From: Lachnospiraceae bacterium
Lineage (GTDB): Bacteria > Bacillota > Clostridia > Lachnospirales > Lachnospiraceae
Length of the DNA stretch: 50,035 bases
NCBI GenBank assembly: GCA_022794255.1
Contig: JAAWEL010000051.1
Span: 1 to 50,035, forward strand
Reading direction: 5' to 3'
Part shown: in pieces, positions 33,861-42,039 of the stretch
Numbering within the stretch: the stretch's first letter is position 1
How the letters are laid out: each line of letters opens with the position of its first letter
The notes under the pieces: model-generated
The model's input: only the letters and a program-made list of their open reading frames with translations
Database searches by the model: none
Told to the model about the DNA's origin: nothing
Made by a program: the position numbers and the translations under genes

Positions 33861-33924
33861 ATCTTTTTAAGAAATTATGCATAGCAGGATGCAGTAAAAT
33901 GGGTTCCGGTTCCTGCAATAGAGG

Positions 33925-35094
33925 CTAGAAGCTCTGAAGTGTTGTGTTTTTTAAGGCATCCATAAACTGACTGAGCTCCAAGTTATAGCGGGTAGACATG
34001 CTCATACGGATGTCGCCGCCATAAGGGTGAAAATCAGAGAAAAATCCATCTCCCAGATATTTTGCTGCACTTTGCGTCATGGCTTTTTGGATATCTTTTG
34101 TGGAATAATACTGTTTGATTGCGTAAGAAAAAGGCGCAGAGGCGCTTTTTTCACCGGTCAGCCTTCCGCCGGAGTATTGGTTTAAAAAGGTTTCAAAGGA
34201 GCCAAGGAATTTGGAGGACAATTCTTCACTTATTCCAGAATGATTCATTACTTGGGCCATTTTCATATAGCGGATGGCCAGATGGAGCCCTAACTGGCCA
34301 TTATCCATCAGAAGAAGCTCATTAGGATTCATTATTGATGCAGTTTTAGCCATAAAGCCTGCGGCCTGAAGATCCTTTATGGTGTATCCCCCCTGGTTCT
34401 TTTCTGGGTCAGTGTTCTTATCTTCCTGGCTGACGATGGACTCTCCTTTTTCCCTTGCATTGAGGGCCCTTACCTGAAGGGTAAGTTCCAGAAATTCATA
34501 GTCCAAATCCTTTTCAAAAAGTCCTTCCTGCTGAGCGTAGGTCTCCATATGATCAATCTTTTGATCAATTATAGAGGGGAGGCTGTTGCCCATGGCTTCC
34601 CCCAGGCCTTTATTCCCTGTGCTGTCAAGAAATCGTCCTACTGTATTTTTGTAGGAGGATGCCATTCTGGCTTTTGCATGGGACAGCAAAGCATCCAGCC
34701 GGTTCATATTTTCAGTCAGCTTATCTTCCTGAGCAGCGTACTTTTTCTGTATGGTGTGTTTAGCAGCAACATAGATGGAGGCAATATGATCTGCAGCAGC
34801 TTCCAGGCGGTCTGCATTCTGGAGAGTAACTGGTTTTGCATAGCAGCGTTCAATTGAGTCCCAGTCTATGCCGTCCTTCTCAAGCAATGCCGGATCGATG
34901 GTTTGCAGAGTTCCCTCTGTGGAAATCTCTCCTTTAAAATACAGATCCTTGTCAGAACCGGTAATCATGTGGGTTCCAAAAGGAGCAGAGGAGGCAGGAG
35001 CTTGGGACTTTGTACTTTTCCTAATCTGCGCTTTAGAGGAAGCAGGTGAAGCAAACTTTTCCGGACGGAAAACAGCGGTTGATTGAATATCCAT
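33925..35094 (-). CDS. 389-residue protein of unknown function
   Basis: Not recognised. There is no signal peptide or membrane helix. The first about 45 residues are Ser/Ala/Lys rich and probably disordered (FASPASSKAQIRKSTKSQAP). Residues about 70-160 are helical (AADHIASIYVAAKHTIQKKY, KLTENMNRLDALLSHAKARM). The C-terminal half has GGYTIKDLQAAGFMAKTASI, SGGRLTGEKSAS and an ending DALKNTTLQSF. The layout, with a flexible N-terminal leader then a helical body, is reminiscent of appendage- or secretion-associated proteins, but that is only an impression. The ATG at 35094 has AAGGA upstream on the minus strand. It is a single-gene unit with its own terminator. Confidence 0.7.
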   Translation of the reverse strand: MDIQSTAVFRPEKFASPASSKAQIRKSTKSQAPASSAPFGTHMITGSDKDLYFKGEISTEGTLQTIDPALLEKDGIDWDSIERCYAKPVTLQNADRLEAAADHIASIYVAAKHTIQKKYAAQEDKLTENMNRLDALLSHAKARMASSYKNTVGRFLDSTGNKGLGEAMGNSLPSIIDQKIDHMETYAQQEGLFEKDLDYEFLELTLQVRALNAREKGESIVSQEDKNTDPEKNQGGYTIKDLQAAGFMAKTASIMNPNELLLMDNGQLGLHLAIRYMKMAQVMNHSGISEELSSKFLGSFETFLNQYSGGRLTGEKSASAPFSYAIKQYYSTKDIQKAMTQSAAKYLGDGFFSDFHPYGGDIRMSMSTRYNLELSQFMDALKNTTLQSF

Positions 35095-35571
35095 AATTTT
35101 TCCTTTTCACATTTTCATTGTTATTGTCTGGCAACATATGGTGCATAGGTTAATTTATTTAGTTTATATATCGGCGTTACAAAAAAGAGTTTAATGGACT
35201 GGCTGAAAAAAATGGTAACAATAAAGAATGTTTGCTGGTTTGCATGAAGCAGAAGAAAGAATTGCTATATAATTAAAACAGAGGAAGGCAACCAGGCAAT
35301 GAGTATCTGTGCGGATTGAAGATAAACTGCTTGCTATTTTCGGAGAGTTTGGTATATATTAGAAGAAATGTGGAAAAAACTGCCAGGCGTCCCTGGCCAT
35401 TGGAGGAAAGACAGAAAGGGACGGACGTTTTGTGTGTGAGGGCCATAGAATGGGATTATAGGATGGTTTTTTGAAAAGGGAATATTTCATATTGAAATAG
35501 TATGAATTAAATGATATAATTGTGATGGTTATAGATTCAGGGAAAATATCCAGGAAAGGTGGATTTTATAG
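35095..35571. other. 477-base gene-free region between divergent genes
   Basis: It contains the nifS promoter (35492-35520). Further left, a possible promoter (TTGCTA 35331-35336, 18-base spacer, TATATT 35355-35360) precedes a CGTCCCT/AGGGACG inverted repeat (35388-35394 with 35417-35423), which could be a small RNA or leader. No convincing reading frame was found. Confidence 0.5.
35486..35520 (+). promoter_or_regulatory. nifS operon promoter with overlapping inverted repeat
   Basis: TTGAAA (35492-35497), 17-base spacer, TATAAT (35515-35520). An inverted repeat TTCATA-N9-TATGAA (35486-35491 and 35501-35506) straddles the -35 and spacer, so a repressor could block it. Iron-sulfur operons of Firmicutes are often controlled by Rrf2/IscR-type repressors, but no such gene is adjacent. 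Confidence 0.6.
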
Positions 35572-36756
35572 ATGAAAAAAATAATTTATCTGGACAATGC
35601 TGCAACCACAAGGGTGAGGCCGGAGGTAGCGGAAGCAATGTTGCCTTATTTTACGGAGTATTATGGGAACCCGTCTTCGGTGTATGATTTCTCTTCACCG
35701 GCCAAACAGGCTGTACAGGAGGCAAGAGAGATCATTGCCGGCTCCATTGGGGCCCAGGCCCGGGAGATTTACTTTACCGGGTGTGGTACAGAGGCGGACA
35801 ACTGGGCGATCAAGGCCACGGCAGATGCCTATAAGGAAAAGGGGAACCATATTATTACCAGCAAAATTGAACATCATGCGGTGCTGCACACCTGTCAGTA
35901 TCTGGAAAAACAGGGATTTGAGGTGACTTATCTGGATGTGGATGAGAATGGAACGGTAAAACTTGAAGAGCTAAAAAAAGCGATTCGTCCCACGACCATC
36001 CTGATAACGATTATGTTTGCCAACAATGAGATCGGCACGATCCAGCCGATCCGCCAGATCGGGGAGATTGCAAAGGAGCATGGGATTTTGTTCCACACAG
36101 ATGGGGTACAGGCATACGGTCATTTGCCGATCCATGTGGATGATCTTCATATTGACATGATGAGTGCCAGTGGTCACAAGATCAACGGGCCGAAAGGGGT
36201 GGGATTTCTCTACATCCGCACTGGAGTAAAGAGTCGTTCTTTTATGCATGGCGGCGCCCAGGAGCGTAAGCGGCGGGCCGGCACGGAGAATGTGCCGGGG
36301 ATTGTGGGTTTTGGAAAGGCGGCCCAGATTGCCATGGATACCATAAAGGAGCGCACTAGCCATGAGATGAAGCTGCGGGATTATCTGATGGAGCGGATCA
36401 TGGAGGAAGTTCCCTATACCCGGATCAATGGGGACCGGACCAACCGGCTGCCGAACAATGCCAATTTTGCCTTTCAGTTTATTGAGGGAGAATCCTTGCT
36501 GATTATGTTGGACAGCAAGGGAATCTGTGGTTCCAGCGGATCGGCATGTACTTCCGGCTCCTTGGATCCATCCCATGTGCTGCTGGCAATCGGGCTGCCT
36601 CATGAGATTGCCCACGGTTCCCTGCGGTTGACTATGAGTGAGGAGAATACAGAAGAAGAGATGGATTTTGTGGTGGAAAGTATTAAGGAGATTGTACAGC
36701 GGCTGCGGAATATGTCTCCGCTTTATGAAGATTTTATTAAGGCACAAGGAAAATAA
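35572..36756 (+). CDS. nifS: cysteine desulfurase NifS
   Basis: 394 residues, a class V aminotransferase fold. YLDNAATTRV opens the protein; FTGCGTEADNWAIK forms the PLP phosphate site; the PLP lysine is about K203 in SASGHKINGPKG; the catalytic cysteine is about C326 in GSSGSACTSGS. It removes sulfur from cysteine to give a persulfide for iron-sulfur cluster assembly and, here, tRNA thiolation. ATG 35572 follows AAAGGTGG. The next genes are its scaffold nifU and the thiouridylase mnmA, in one transcript. Confidence 0.95.
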   Translation: MKKIIYLDNAATTRVRPEVAEAMLPYFTEYYGNPSSVYDFSSPAKQAVQEAREIIAGSIGAQAREIYFTGCGTEADNWAIKATADAYKEKGNHIITSKIEHHAVLHTCQYLEKQGFEVTYLDVDENGTVKLEELKKAIRPTTILITIMFANNEIGTIQPIRQIGEIAKEHGILFHTDGVQAYGHLPIHVDDLHIDMMSASGHKINGPKGVGFLYIRTGVKSRSFMHGGAQERKRRAGTENVPGIVGFGKAAQIAMDTIKERTSHEMKLRDYLMERIMEEVPYTRINGDRTNRLPNNANFAFQFIEGESLLIMLDSKGICGSSGSACTSGSLDPSHVLLAIGLPHEIAHGSLRLTMSEENTEEEMDFVVESIKEIVQRLRNMSPLYEDFIKAQGK

Positions 36757-36786
36757 TCTAATACAGCAAAACAGGAGAAAAGAATT

Positions 36787-37224
36787 ATGTACACAGAGAA
36801 AGTCATGGATCATTTTGAGCACCCCAGGAATGTGGGTGAAATCGAGAATCCCAGCGGCATGGGTACGGTAGGCAATGCCAAGTGTGGGGACATTATGCGG
36901 ATTTATCTGGATATTGATGAGAATCAGGTGATTCGGGATGTGAAATTTAAGACCTTCGGCTGCGGTGCTGCCGTGGCCACCAGCAGTATGGCCACGGAGA
37001 TGGTCAAGGGAAAAACGGTCCAGGAGGCAATGGAGGTCACCAACAAGGCGGTGATGGAGGCTCTTGACGGACTGCCGCCGGTAAAGGTTCACTGTTCTTT
37101 GCTGGCAGAGGAGGCCATCCATGCGGCACTCTGGGATTATGCCCAGAAAAATGGGATTCAGATCCAGGGGCTGGTACAGCCAAAGAGTGATATCAGCGAG
37201 CATGACGAGGATGAGGAATACTGA
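36787..37224 (+). CDS. nifU: iron-sulfur cluster scaffold protein NifU/IscU
   Basis: 145 residues. The IscU-type scaffold has three cluster-binding cysteines visible at about C33 (NAKCGD), C59 (TFGCGAAVA) and C103 (VHCSLLAEEA). It receives sulfur from NifS and builds clusters for transfer. ATG 36787 follows GGAGAAAAG. The stop overlaps the mnmA start (TGATG). It is the short Lachnospiraceae form with an acidic tail, lacking the Fdx and C-terminal Nfu domains of long NifU. Confidence 0.94.
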   Translation: MYTEKVMDHFEHPRNVGEIENPSGMGTVGNAKCGDIMRIYLDIDENQVIRDVKFKTFGCGAAVATSSMATEMVKGKTVQEAMEVTNKAVMEALDGLPPVKVHCSLLAEEAIHAALWDYAQKNGIQIQGLVQPKSDISEHDEDEEY

Positions 37225-38297
37225 TGAGTAAAGTAGTGGTGGGTATGTCAGGCGGTGTGGATTCCTCCGTAGCCGTCTGGCTTTTGCAGCAGCAGGGTTA
37301 TGAGGTGATCGGGATTACCATGCAGATTTGGCAGGATGAAGAGCCGGAGCAGTCATCAGAAAACGGTGGCTGCTGCGGCTTAAGCGCTGTGGAGGATGCC
37401 CGCCAGGTGGCATGGAAGCTGGGGATTCCTCATTATGTCATGAATTTTAAGAAGGAATTTAAAGAAAAAGTCATGGATTATTTTGTGGAGGAATATATCC
37501 GGGGAAGAACGCCTAATCCCTGTATTGCCTGCAACCGATTTGTGAAATGGGAGGCTCTTTTAAACCGAAGCCTGGGACTGGGGGCGGACTATATCGCCAC
37601 AGGCCATTATGCCAGAACAGAACAGCTGGAGAACGGACGGTTTGCCTTAAGAGTGTCTGCAACCTCTGCAAAGGATCAGACCTATGCGCTCTATAATCTT
37701 ACACAAAACCAGCTGGCTCATACTTTGATGCCAGTGGGGGCTTATACGAAGGAAGAGATCCGGCTGCTGGCAAAAAAGCTGGAACTTCCCGTGGCCCATA
37801 AGGCAGACAGCCAGGAGATCTGCTTTATACCAGATCACGATTATGCCGGATTTATCCGCAGGGAGCGGGGGCAGGTATCGGAGCCTGGGAATTTTGTGGA
37901 CACAAAAGGAAAGGTGCTGGGCCAGCATAAAGGCATTATCCACTACACGGTGGGGCAGCGCAAGGGCTTGAACCTTTCTCTGGGAAGGCCGGTATTTGTG
38001 ACATCTATCCGGCCGGAGACCAATGAGGTGGTAATCGGAACAGGGGAAGAAGTATTTACGGACAGGCTGATTTGTGATAAACTCAACTGGATGGCCATTG
38101 ACGGCCTCCACGGGCAAAAGCGGCAGGTACTGGCAAAGATCCGCTACAGCCACAAGGGAGCCGCCTGCCAGATTCGGGAGATCGGAAAGGGGCAGGTGGA
38201 GTGCTGTTTTGAAGAGCCGGTCCGGGCAGTGACCCCGGGTCAGGCAGTGGTGTTCTATGAGAAAGATTACGTGATTGGAGGAGGGACGATCCGGTGA
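37224..38297 (+). CDS. mnmA: tRNA-specific 2-thiouridylase MnmA
   Basis: 357 residues. N-terminal PP-loop VGMSGGVDSSVAVWLL; catalytic cysteines in PNPCIACNRFVKW and SQEICFIPDHDY; the central tRNA-binding domain follows the HYTVGQRKGL motif. MnmA activates and thiolates U34 of tRNA-Glu, Gln and Lys, using the sulfur delivered by NifS-type desulfurases; its place right after nifS-nifU fits that. The ATG overlaps the nifU stop and its own end overlaps the next gene by four bases. Confidence 0.95.
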   Translation: MSKVVVGMSGGVDSSVAVWLLQQQGYEVIGITMQIWQDEEPEQSSENGGCCGLSAVEDARQVAWKLGIPHYVMNFKKEFKEKVMDYFVEEYIRGRTPNPCIACNRFVKWEALLNRSLGLGADYIATGHYARTEQLENGRFALRVSATSAKDQTYALYNLTQNQLAHTLMPVGAYTKEEIRLLAKKLELPVAHKADSQEICFIPDHDYAGFIRRERGQVSEPGNFVDTKGKVLGQHKGIIHYTVGQRKGLNLSLGRPVFVTSIRPETNEVVIGTGEEVFTDRLICDKLNWMAIDGLHGQKRQVLAKIRYSHKGAACQIREIGKGQVECCFEEPVRAVTPGQAVVFYEKDYVIGGGTIR

Positions 38298-39586
38298 GAA
38301 AAGAGAAGCTGTGTAAAAATGACAGAATAAGGAAAATAGTGGCCGTGGCAGGAGTGCTGACGGGTTTTTCCCTGTTTGTGGCAGGCTGCCAGGGGAGCAG
38401 ATATGAAAAGATTGATTTGACCGGAGTAGAAAGTGTAGGGGAATCCGGAAGCAATCCTGCGACAACAGGAGAAGTGCCATCTGGGAATGCAGAAGAAGTC
38501 AGCGCCGAACAGTCTGACCCGCCCAAACCGGATTTAAGCCCGGTGGAGGCAGAGATTATAAGAGAGACAGCTCCGGAGCTGGAGATAAGAGATGAGACTG
38601 TCTATGTGGCTGCCACAGACCTTAATGTGCGGGTAGCTCCCTCGTTGGGGGCAGAGGTGGCTGCTACCCTGAACCGGGGCGCAGCCCTTCGGCGAACCGG
38701 GTACAGTCAGGCCTGGAGCCGGGTAATCTATCAGGACAAGGAATACTATATTTCTTCTCAGTATCTGACCACATCAAAGCCGGCAGAAGAGACAAAGGGT
38801 GCTTTGGAAGAAGCCGCAGACAGTACTTCTTCCTCTGGTGAGATAGGGTTAAATGAGGAATGGAAGTATGCCAGCTATTCCAAGATCCATTCGGGAAAAG
38901 CAGTCTTTTATCAGGCGCAGGGAGATAACCGCAAAGGAAAGGTAGTTTGTGTCAATGCAGGTCATGGGACAAGCGGCGGTTCCAGCGTGAAAACCCAGTG
39001 TCATCCGGATGGAACGCCCAAGGTGACAGGAGGAACCACTGGAGCGGGAGCTACCACAGCAGCTGCGATCAGCAGCGGAATGACCTTTGCAGACGGAACG
39101 CCGGAAGCGAAAGTGACACTGGCAATGGCAAAAGTTTTGAAAGACAAGCTTTTGGCCAGAGGTTTTGATGTTCTGATGATTCGGGAGTCGGATGATGTGC
39201 AGTTAGACAATGTTGCCCGAACGGTCATTGCCAACAATAAGGCGGATTGTCATATTGCCATTCACTATGATTCCACCTCCAAGGACAAGGGCGCCTTTTA
39301 TATGAGCGTGCCCAATGTGTCCTCCTACCGGAGTATGGAACCGGTGGCCTCTCATTGGCAGCAGCACCACGCACTGGGAGACAGTCTGATTGCAGGGCTT
39401 CAGGGAGTGGGAATCAAGATTTTTTCTGATGGAAAGATGGAGATGGATCTGACTCAGACCTCTTATTCTACGATCCCTTCTGTGGATATCGAGCTGGGAG
39501 ATAAGACCTCAGATCATTCAGCAGCAGCTCTGGATAAGCTGGGCAATGGACTGGCAGATGGAGTGGAGATGTTTTTTAAGAATTAA
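38294..39586 (+). CDS. N-acetylmuramoyl-L-alanine amidase lipoprotein with SH3b domain
   Basis: 430 residues. A lipoprotein signal ends at the lipobox VAGC (C at about 32). A linker of about 60 residues follows. An SH3b domain spans about 95-155 (TVYVAATDLNVRVAPSLGAEV). An Amidase_3 catalytic domain runs from about 215 to the end (VVCVNAGHGTSGGSS with the zinc histidine, VLMIRESDD with glutamate, CHIAIHYDSTS, and VDIELGDKTSDH). It cleaves the amide between N-acetylmuramate and L-alanine in peptidoglycan, acting outside the membrane. GTG 38294 overlaps the mnmA stop (GTGA), so it is translationally coupled to the iron-sulfur operon. Confidence 0.9.
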   Translation: MRKEKLCKNDRIRKIVAVAGVLTGFSLFVAGCQGSRYEKIDLTGVESVGESGSNPATTGEVPSGNAEEVSAEQSDPPKPDLSPVEAEIIRETAPELEIRDETVYVAATDLNVRVAPSLGAEVAATLNRGAALRRTGYSQAWSRVIYQDKEYYISSQYLTTSKPAEETKGALEEAADSTSSSGEIGLNEEWKYASYSKIHSGKAVFYQAQGDNRKGKVVCVNAGHGTSGGSSVKTQCHPDGTPKVTGGTTGAGATTAAAISSGMTFADGTPEAKVTLAMAKVLKDKLLARGFDVLMIRESDDVQLDNVARTVIANNKADCHIAIHYDSTSKDKGAFYMSVPNVSSYRSMEPVASHWQQHHALGDSLIAGLQGVGIKIFSDGKMEMDLTQTSYSTIPSVDIELGDKTSDHSAAALDKLGNGLADGVEMFFKN

Positions 39587-39594
39587 AATATTAA

Positions 39595-39638
39595 AAATGG
39601 GCGGTGAAAATGCAGCAGAAAATCAAAGCCGCCCATTT
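39595..39638 (+). terminator. terminator of the nifS-nifU-mnmA-amidase operon
   Basis: AAATGGGCGG (39595-39604) pairs perfectly with CCGCCCATTT (39629-39638) and is followed by ACAATTTT. It starts eight bases after the amidase stop. Confidence 0.8.
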
Positions 39639-39664
39639 ACAATTTTGGAATTATCATGTATAAT
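39636..39664 (+). promoter_or_regulatory. promoter of tRNA-Ser
   Basis: TTTACA (39636-39641), 17-base spacer, TATAAT (39659-39664), 18 bases before the tRNA 5' end. The -35 overlaps the last arm of the upstream terminator. Confidence 0.65.
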
Positions 39665-39682
39665 GATTCCGTCAGCAATTTT

Positions 39683-39773
39683 GGAGATGTAGCGAAGTGG
39701 TCGTAACGCGGCGCACTCGAAATGCGTTTACCGGCTAATTACCGGTACGTGGGTTCAAATCCCACCGTCTCCG
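39683..39773 (+). tRNA. tRNA-Ser (anticodon CGA)
   Basis: A 91-base cloverleaf. Acceptor arms are GGAGATG (39683-39689) and CGTCTCC (39766-39772) with discriminator G. The anticodon stem is GCGCA/TGCGT with loop CTCGAAA, giving CGA, which reads UCG serine codons. A long variable arm (ACCGG/CCGGT) marks a class II tRNA, and the T-arm is GTGGG-TTCAAAT-CCCAC. CCA is not encoded. A terminator follows at 39781. Confidence 0.95.
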
Positions 39774-39780
39774 CTTATGG

Positions 39781-39831
39781 AAATCCCTAAATGCCGGACT
39801 TGCTGAATATACCGGGTTTTAGGGATTTTTT
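39781..39831 (+). terminator. rho-independent terminator after tRNA-Ser
   Basis: AAATCCCTAAA (39781-39791) pairs perfectly with TTTAGGGATTT (39818-39828), with an inner CCGG/CCGG pairing, and leads into a T-run ending at 39831. Confidence 0.88.
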
Positions 39832-39885
39832 ATTGCCTTTCAAGTGTTTTCGGAAAAGTTCACAGAAAGAAGGAGGGATTGAACC

Positions 39886-40239
39886 ATGAATTATCCAGCA
39901 AAAGATCAGAGATGGGTATTTCACAGTCAGACAGAAGGCCAGGCAGTCAGCGAAGGAGTGGAGCGCCGGGTTTTGGCTTACTGCGATGGAATGATGTGTG
40001 TGGAGAACCGGTTTGCCAGAGGAAGCATTGGGGCGATGCATTCCCATCCCCACACCCAGATTACTTATGTGGTCTCCGGGGTGTTTGAATTTACGATTGA
40101 TGGAGAGGTTCACACGGTGAGAGCAGGAGATACTCTGTTAAAACAGGATGGAGTGATTCATGGCTGTGTCTGTGTGGAGGATGGGATTCTGGTGGATATT
40201 TTTACTCCTATGAGGGAGGATTTTGTATCAGGCTTTTGA
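39886..40239 (+). CDS. cupin-domain protein (KdgF-like)
   Basis: 117 residues forming a single small cupin barrel. Motif 1 has HSHPHTQITYVVSGVFEF and motif 2 has VRAGDTLLKQDGVIHGC, with histidines and an acidic residue positioned for metal binding. KdgF-type single cupins linearise sugar-derived uronates, but many relatives are isomerases or of unknown role; function here is not settled. ATG 39886 follows GAAGGAGG. It lies just upstream of the enolase-like operon, separated by 437 bases, so a link is possible but not shown. Confidence 0.85.
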   Translation: MNYPAKDQRWVFHSQTEGQAVSEGVERRVLAYCDGMMCVENRFARGSIGAMHSHPHTQITYVVSGVFEFTIDGEVHTVRAGDTLLKQDGVIHGCVCVEDGILVDIFTPMREDFVSGF

Positions 40240-40363
40240 ATTTAATGAATCTATGTGTGGCTATTATGCAAAATTAGTCAACCATAATTACCAGACTAAA
40301 AAGATTCATTTGATTTTAAAAAACAGAATTTCTGGAGAAGAAAATGGAAAATCGATTTCAGAT

Positions 40364-40393
40364 AACACCCACCGGTTTTAACCGGTGGGTGTT
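40364..40393. repeat. perfect 30-base palindrome
   Basis: Two 14-base arms (40364-40377 and 40380-40393; AACACCCACCGGTT and its complement) are separated by two bases. It lies 125 bases after the cupin gene. There is no T-run, so it may be a terminator stem, or a binding site for a dimeric regulator of the operon that starts about 130 bases downstream. Confidence 0.75.
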
Positions 40394-40494
40394 GATAAAT
40401 ATATATAATAAAATTGTTTATATATAGAATAATTTATGGATATTAGATAGAAATACCTTATGAAATATTATATATATAAAAATATTTATAATTA

Positions 40495-40523
40495 TTGACA
40501 ACAATAAAAACATATGATACTAT
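40495..40523 (+). promoter_or_regulatory. promoter of the enolase-like/Liv/LarA operon
   Basis: TTGACA (40495-40500), 17-base spacer, TACTAT (40518-40523). It is about 154 bases upstream of the first ATG at 40677, leaving a long A-rich leader; AAGGAGG is right before the start. Confidence 0.7.
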
Positions 40524-40676
40524 ATAAGCAGACAAAAGTTACTAACATAAAAAGGAAAAACCAGGAGAAAACAAAGCGAAAAATCTCTTGTTTTTTTATC
40601 CTCAAAAAGGAACTTTTATTAAATAGAAAGGAACAAAAGATAAATAAAACAAAAATTATAAGGAGGATTTTTATAA

Positions 40677-41975
40677 ATGTCAAAAAGTGAGATCGTATCT
40701 GTAAAAGGAATGCAGGTATTTACCTGGCGTCATCATCCAGGGGTAGAGGCAGTAGTGACAACAAAAGGAGGTGCAGAGGGCAGGGCTGTCTGTACAGCAG
40801 GTATTTCCACAGGGACTCATGAGGTGAAATTCTCCTATGATGGAGGTTCACGGTGGGATGGCCTGGGTGTGGAAGGCGCAGCCAGGGCGATTGAGGAGAT
40901 CTTAGAGCCAAGGCTGGTGGGAATGGATGCAGCGGATCAGTATGGAGTGGATCAGGTGATGCTTTCTCTTGAAAAGGAGCGAAAGGAACAGGTGGGAGGA
41001 AACTCGATTGCTGCTGTGTCAGCCGCTGTGTTGAAGGCAGGGGCAAAAAGTCTGGGGATCCCTTTGTACCAGCATATCGGCGGCATCAATGCCATGTATC
41101 TTCCGGTGCCAGGGGTGCCTGCTGCAGCAGGTCATGAGCGGTATGGCGGGTGTGTCACCACACCAGATACCAAGCCAACCTACTCGTTTATGTGCCATGA
41201 TTTTTCCTCCTTTTCAGAGGCCTCCTATGCAGGGTGGGAAGTACAGAAATTGTGGGAGGAGGCCATGAAAGGAAAGGGAATTTATCCGCCGGATTATTAT
41301 GGATTGTTTTCTATTCCCAAGGGATATTTTTGCAGCGATGAGGAGCTGTGGGAGCTGATGGCAGATACCATACGGAAAGCAGGATATGAGGGCAGGATCG
41401 GGATACAGATGGATGTGGCTTCTGACTGCTATTATGACAAGACGGACCAGAAGTACAAAGGGATTTTTGATCCGAAGCCAAAGACAAAGGAAGAGATGTT
41501 AAAGTTGTATGTCCATGCAGTGAAAAATTATCCTTTTCTGATTATTGAGGATCCCTTTTTTGAGGATGACTATGAAAGTCATGCAGAGCTGGTGCGCCAG
41601 GTGGATATACAGATTGTGGGGGATGACCTTTTTACCACCAATCCAAGGCGTCTGGCTCATGGAGCAGCTATGGGGGCGGCTAATGCAGTACTTTTGAAGG
41701 TTAATCAGGTAGGTACCATCAGCGAGACCATGGAGATGGTGCAGCTGGCTTACCGGAATGGATACGGGGTTATGCCCTGTGAGAGCAGAGGGGAGGGAGA
41801 AGCAATTGCAGACTATTGTGTGGGGATTAATGCCTGTGCAGTCAGAGAGATGGCTGTGGGAATCGTGGCAAACCGCTTTTTGGAGATTGAAAGGGAGCTG
41901 GGAACGAAAGCCAGATTCACAGGGACGAAGGGTCTGCGGGGGCGGAGATTCTCACCGAGAAATCATGAGTATTAA
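40677..41975 (+). CDS. divergent enolase-superfamily protein
   Basis: 432 residues, full enolase length and clearly homologous: AGISTG near residue 41, SLGIPLYQHIGG (125-136), IIEDPFFEDDYE (289-300), IVGDDLFTTNPRRL (313-326) and LLKVNQVGTISETMEM (339-354). The three metal ligands are kept (D246, E291, and D316 or D317), as is the catalytic lysine (K341). Two canonical loops are not kept: the GDEGGFAP region reads YYGLFSIPKGYF (207-218), and the SHRSGETED region reads PCESRGEGEA (367-376). These normally hold the general acid/base glutamate and the phosphate contacts, so it is unlikely to be ordinary phosphopyruvate hydratase. It leads the operon and probably acts on the imported substrate. 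Confidence 0.85.
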   Translation: MSKSEIVSVKGMQVFTWRHHPGVEAVVTTKGGAEGRAVCTAGISTGTHEVKFSYDGGSRWDGLGVEGAARAIEEILEPRLVGMDAADQYGVDQVMLSLEKERKEQVGGNSIAAVSAAVLKAGAKSLGIPLYQHIGGINAMYLPVPGVPAAAGHERYGGCVTTPDTKPTYSFMCHDFSSFSEASYAGWEVQKLWEEAMKGKGIYPPDYYGLFSIPKGYFCSDEELWELMADTIRKAGYEGRIGIQMDVASDCYYDKTDQKYKGIFDPKPKTKEEMLKLYVHAVKNYPFLIIEDPFFEDDYESHAELVRQVDIQIVGDDLFTTNPRRLAHGAAMGAANAVLLKVNQVGTISETMEMVQLAYRNGYGVMPCESRGEGEAIADYCVGINACAVREMAVGIVANRFLEIERELGTKARFTGTKGLRGRRFSPRNHEY

Positions 41976-42039
41976 AAATGATTTAAAGAATGACACGAAA
42001 ACAGAATAGCTACGAAAAATAAAAAAGGAGAAGCGTACT

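Larger units (their letters stand above)
40240..40676. other. 437-base AT-rich regulatory region before the enolase-like operon
   Basis: It holds the perfect palindrome at 40364-40393, an extremely AT-rich block (about 40395-40495) and the promoter at 40495-40523, followed by a roughly 150-base untranslated leader with an A-rich composition. No reading frame of interest. Confidence 0.6.

Noticed and set aside
35971..37203. 410-codon open frame on the minus strand across nifS and nifU
   Set aside because: No recognisable protein features, many His/Pro/Leu typical of antisense reading, and it would overlap two clearly conserved genes.
40395..40500. AT-rich block resembling a replication origin or curved-DNA element
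   Set aside because: It lacks DnaA boxes and repeats; it fits an AT-rich upstream promoter region and its length is ordinary for the gap.
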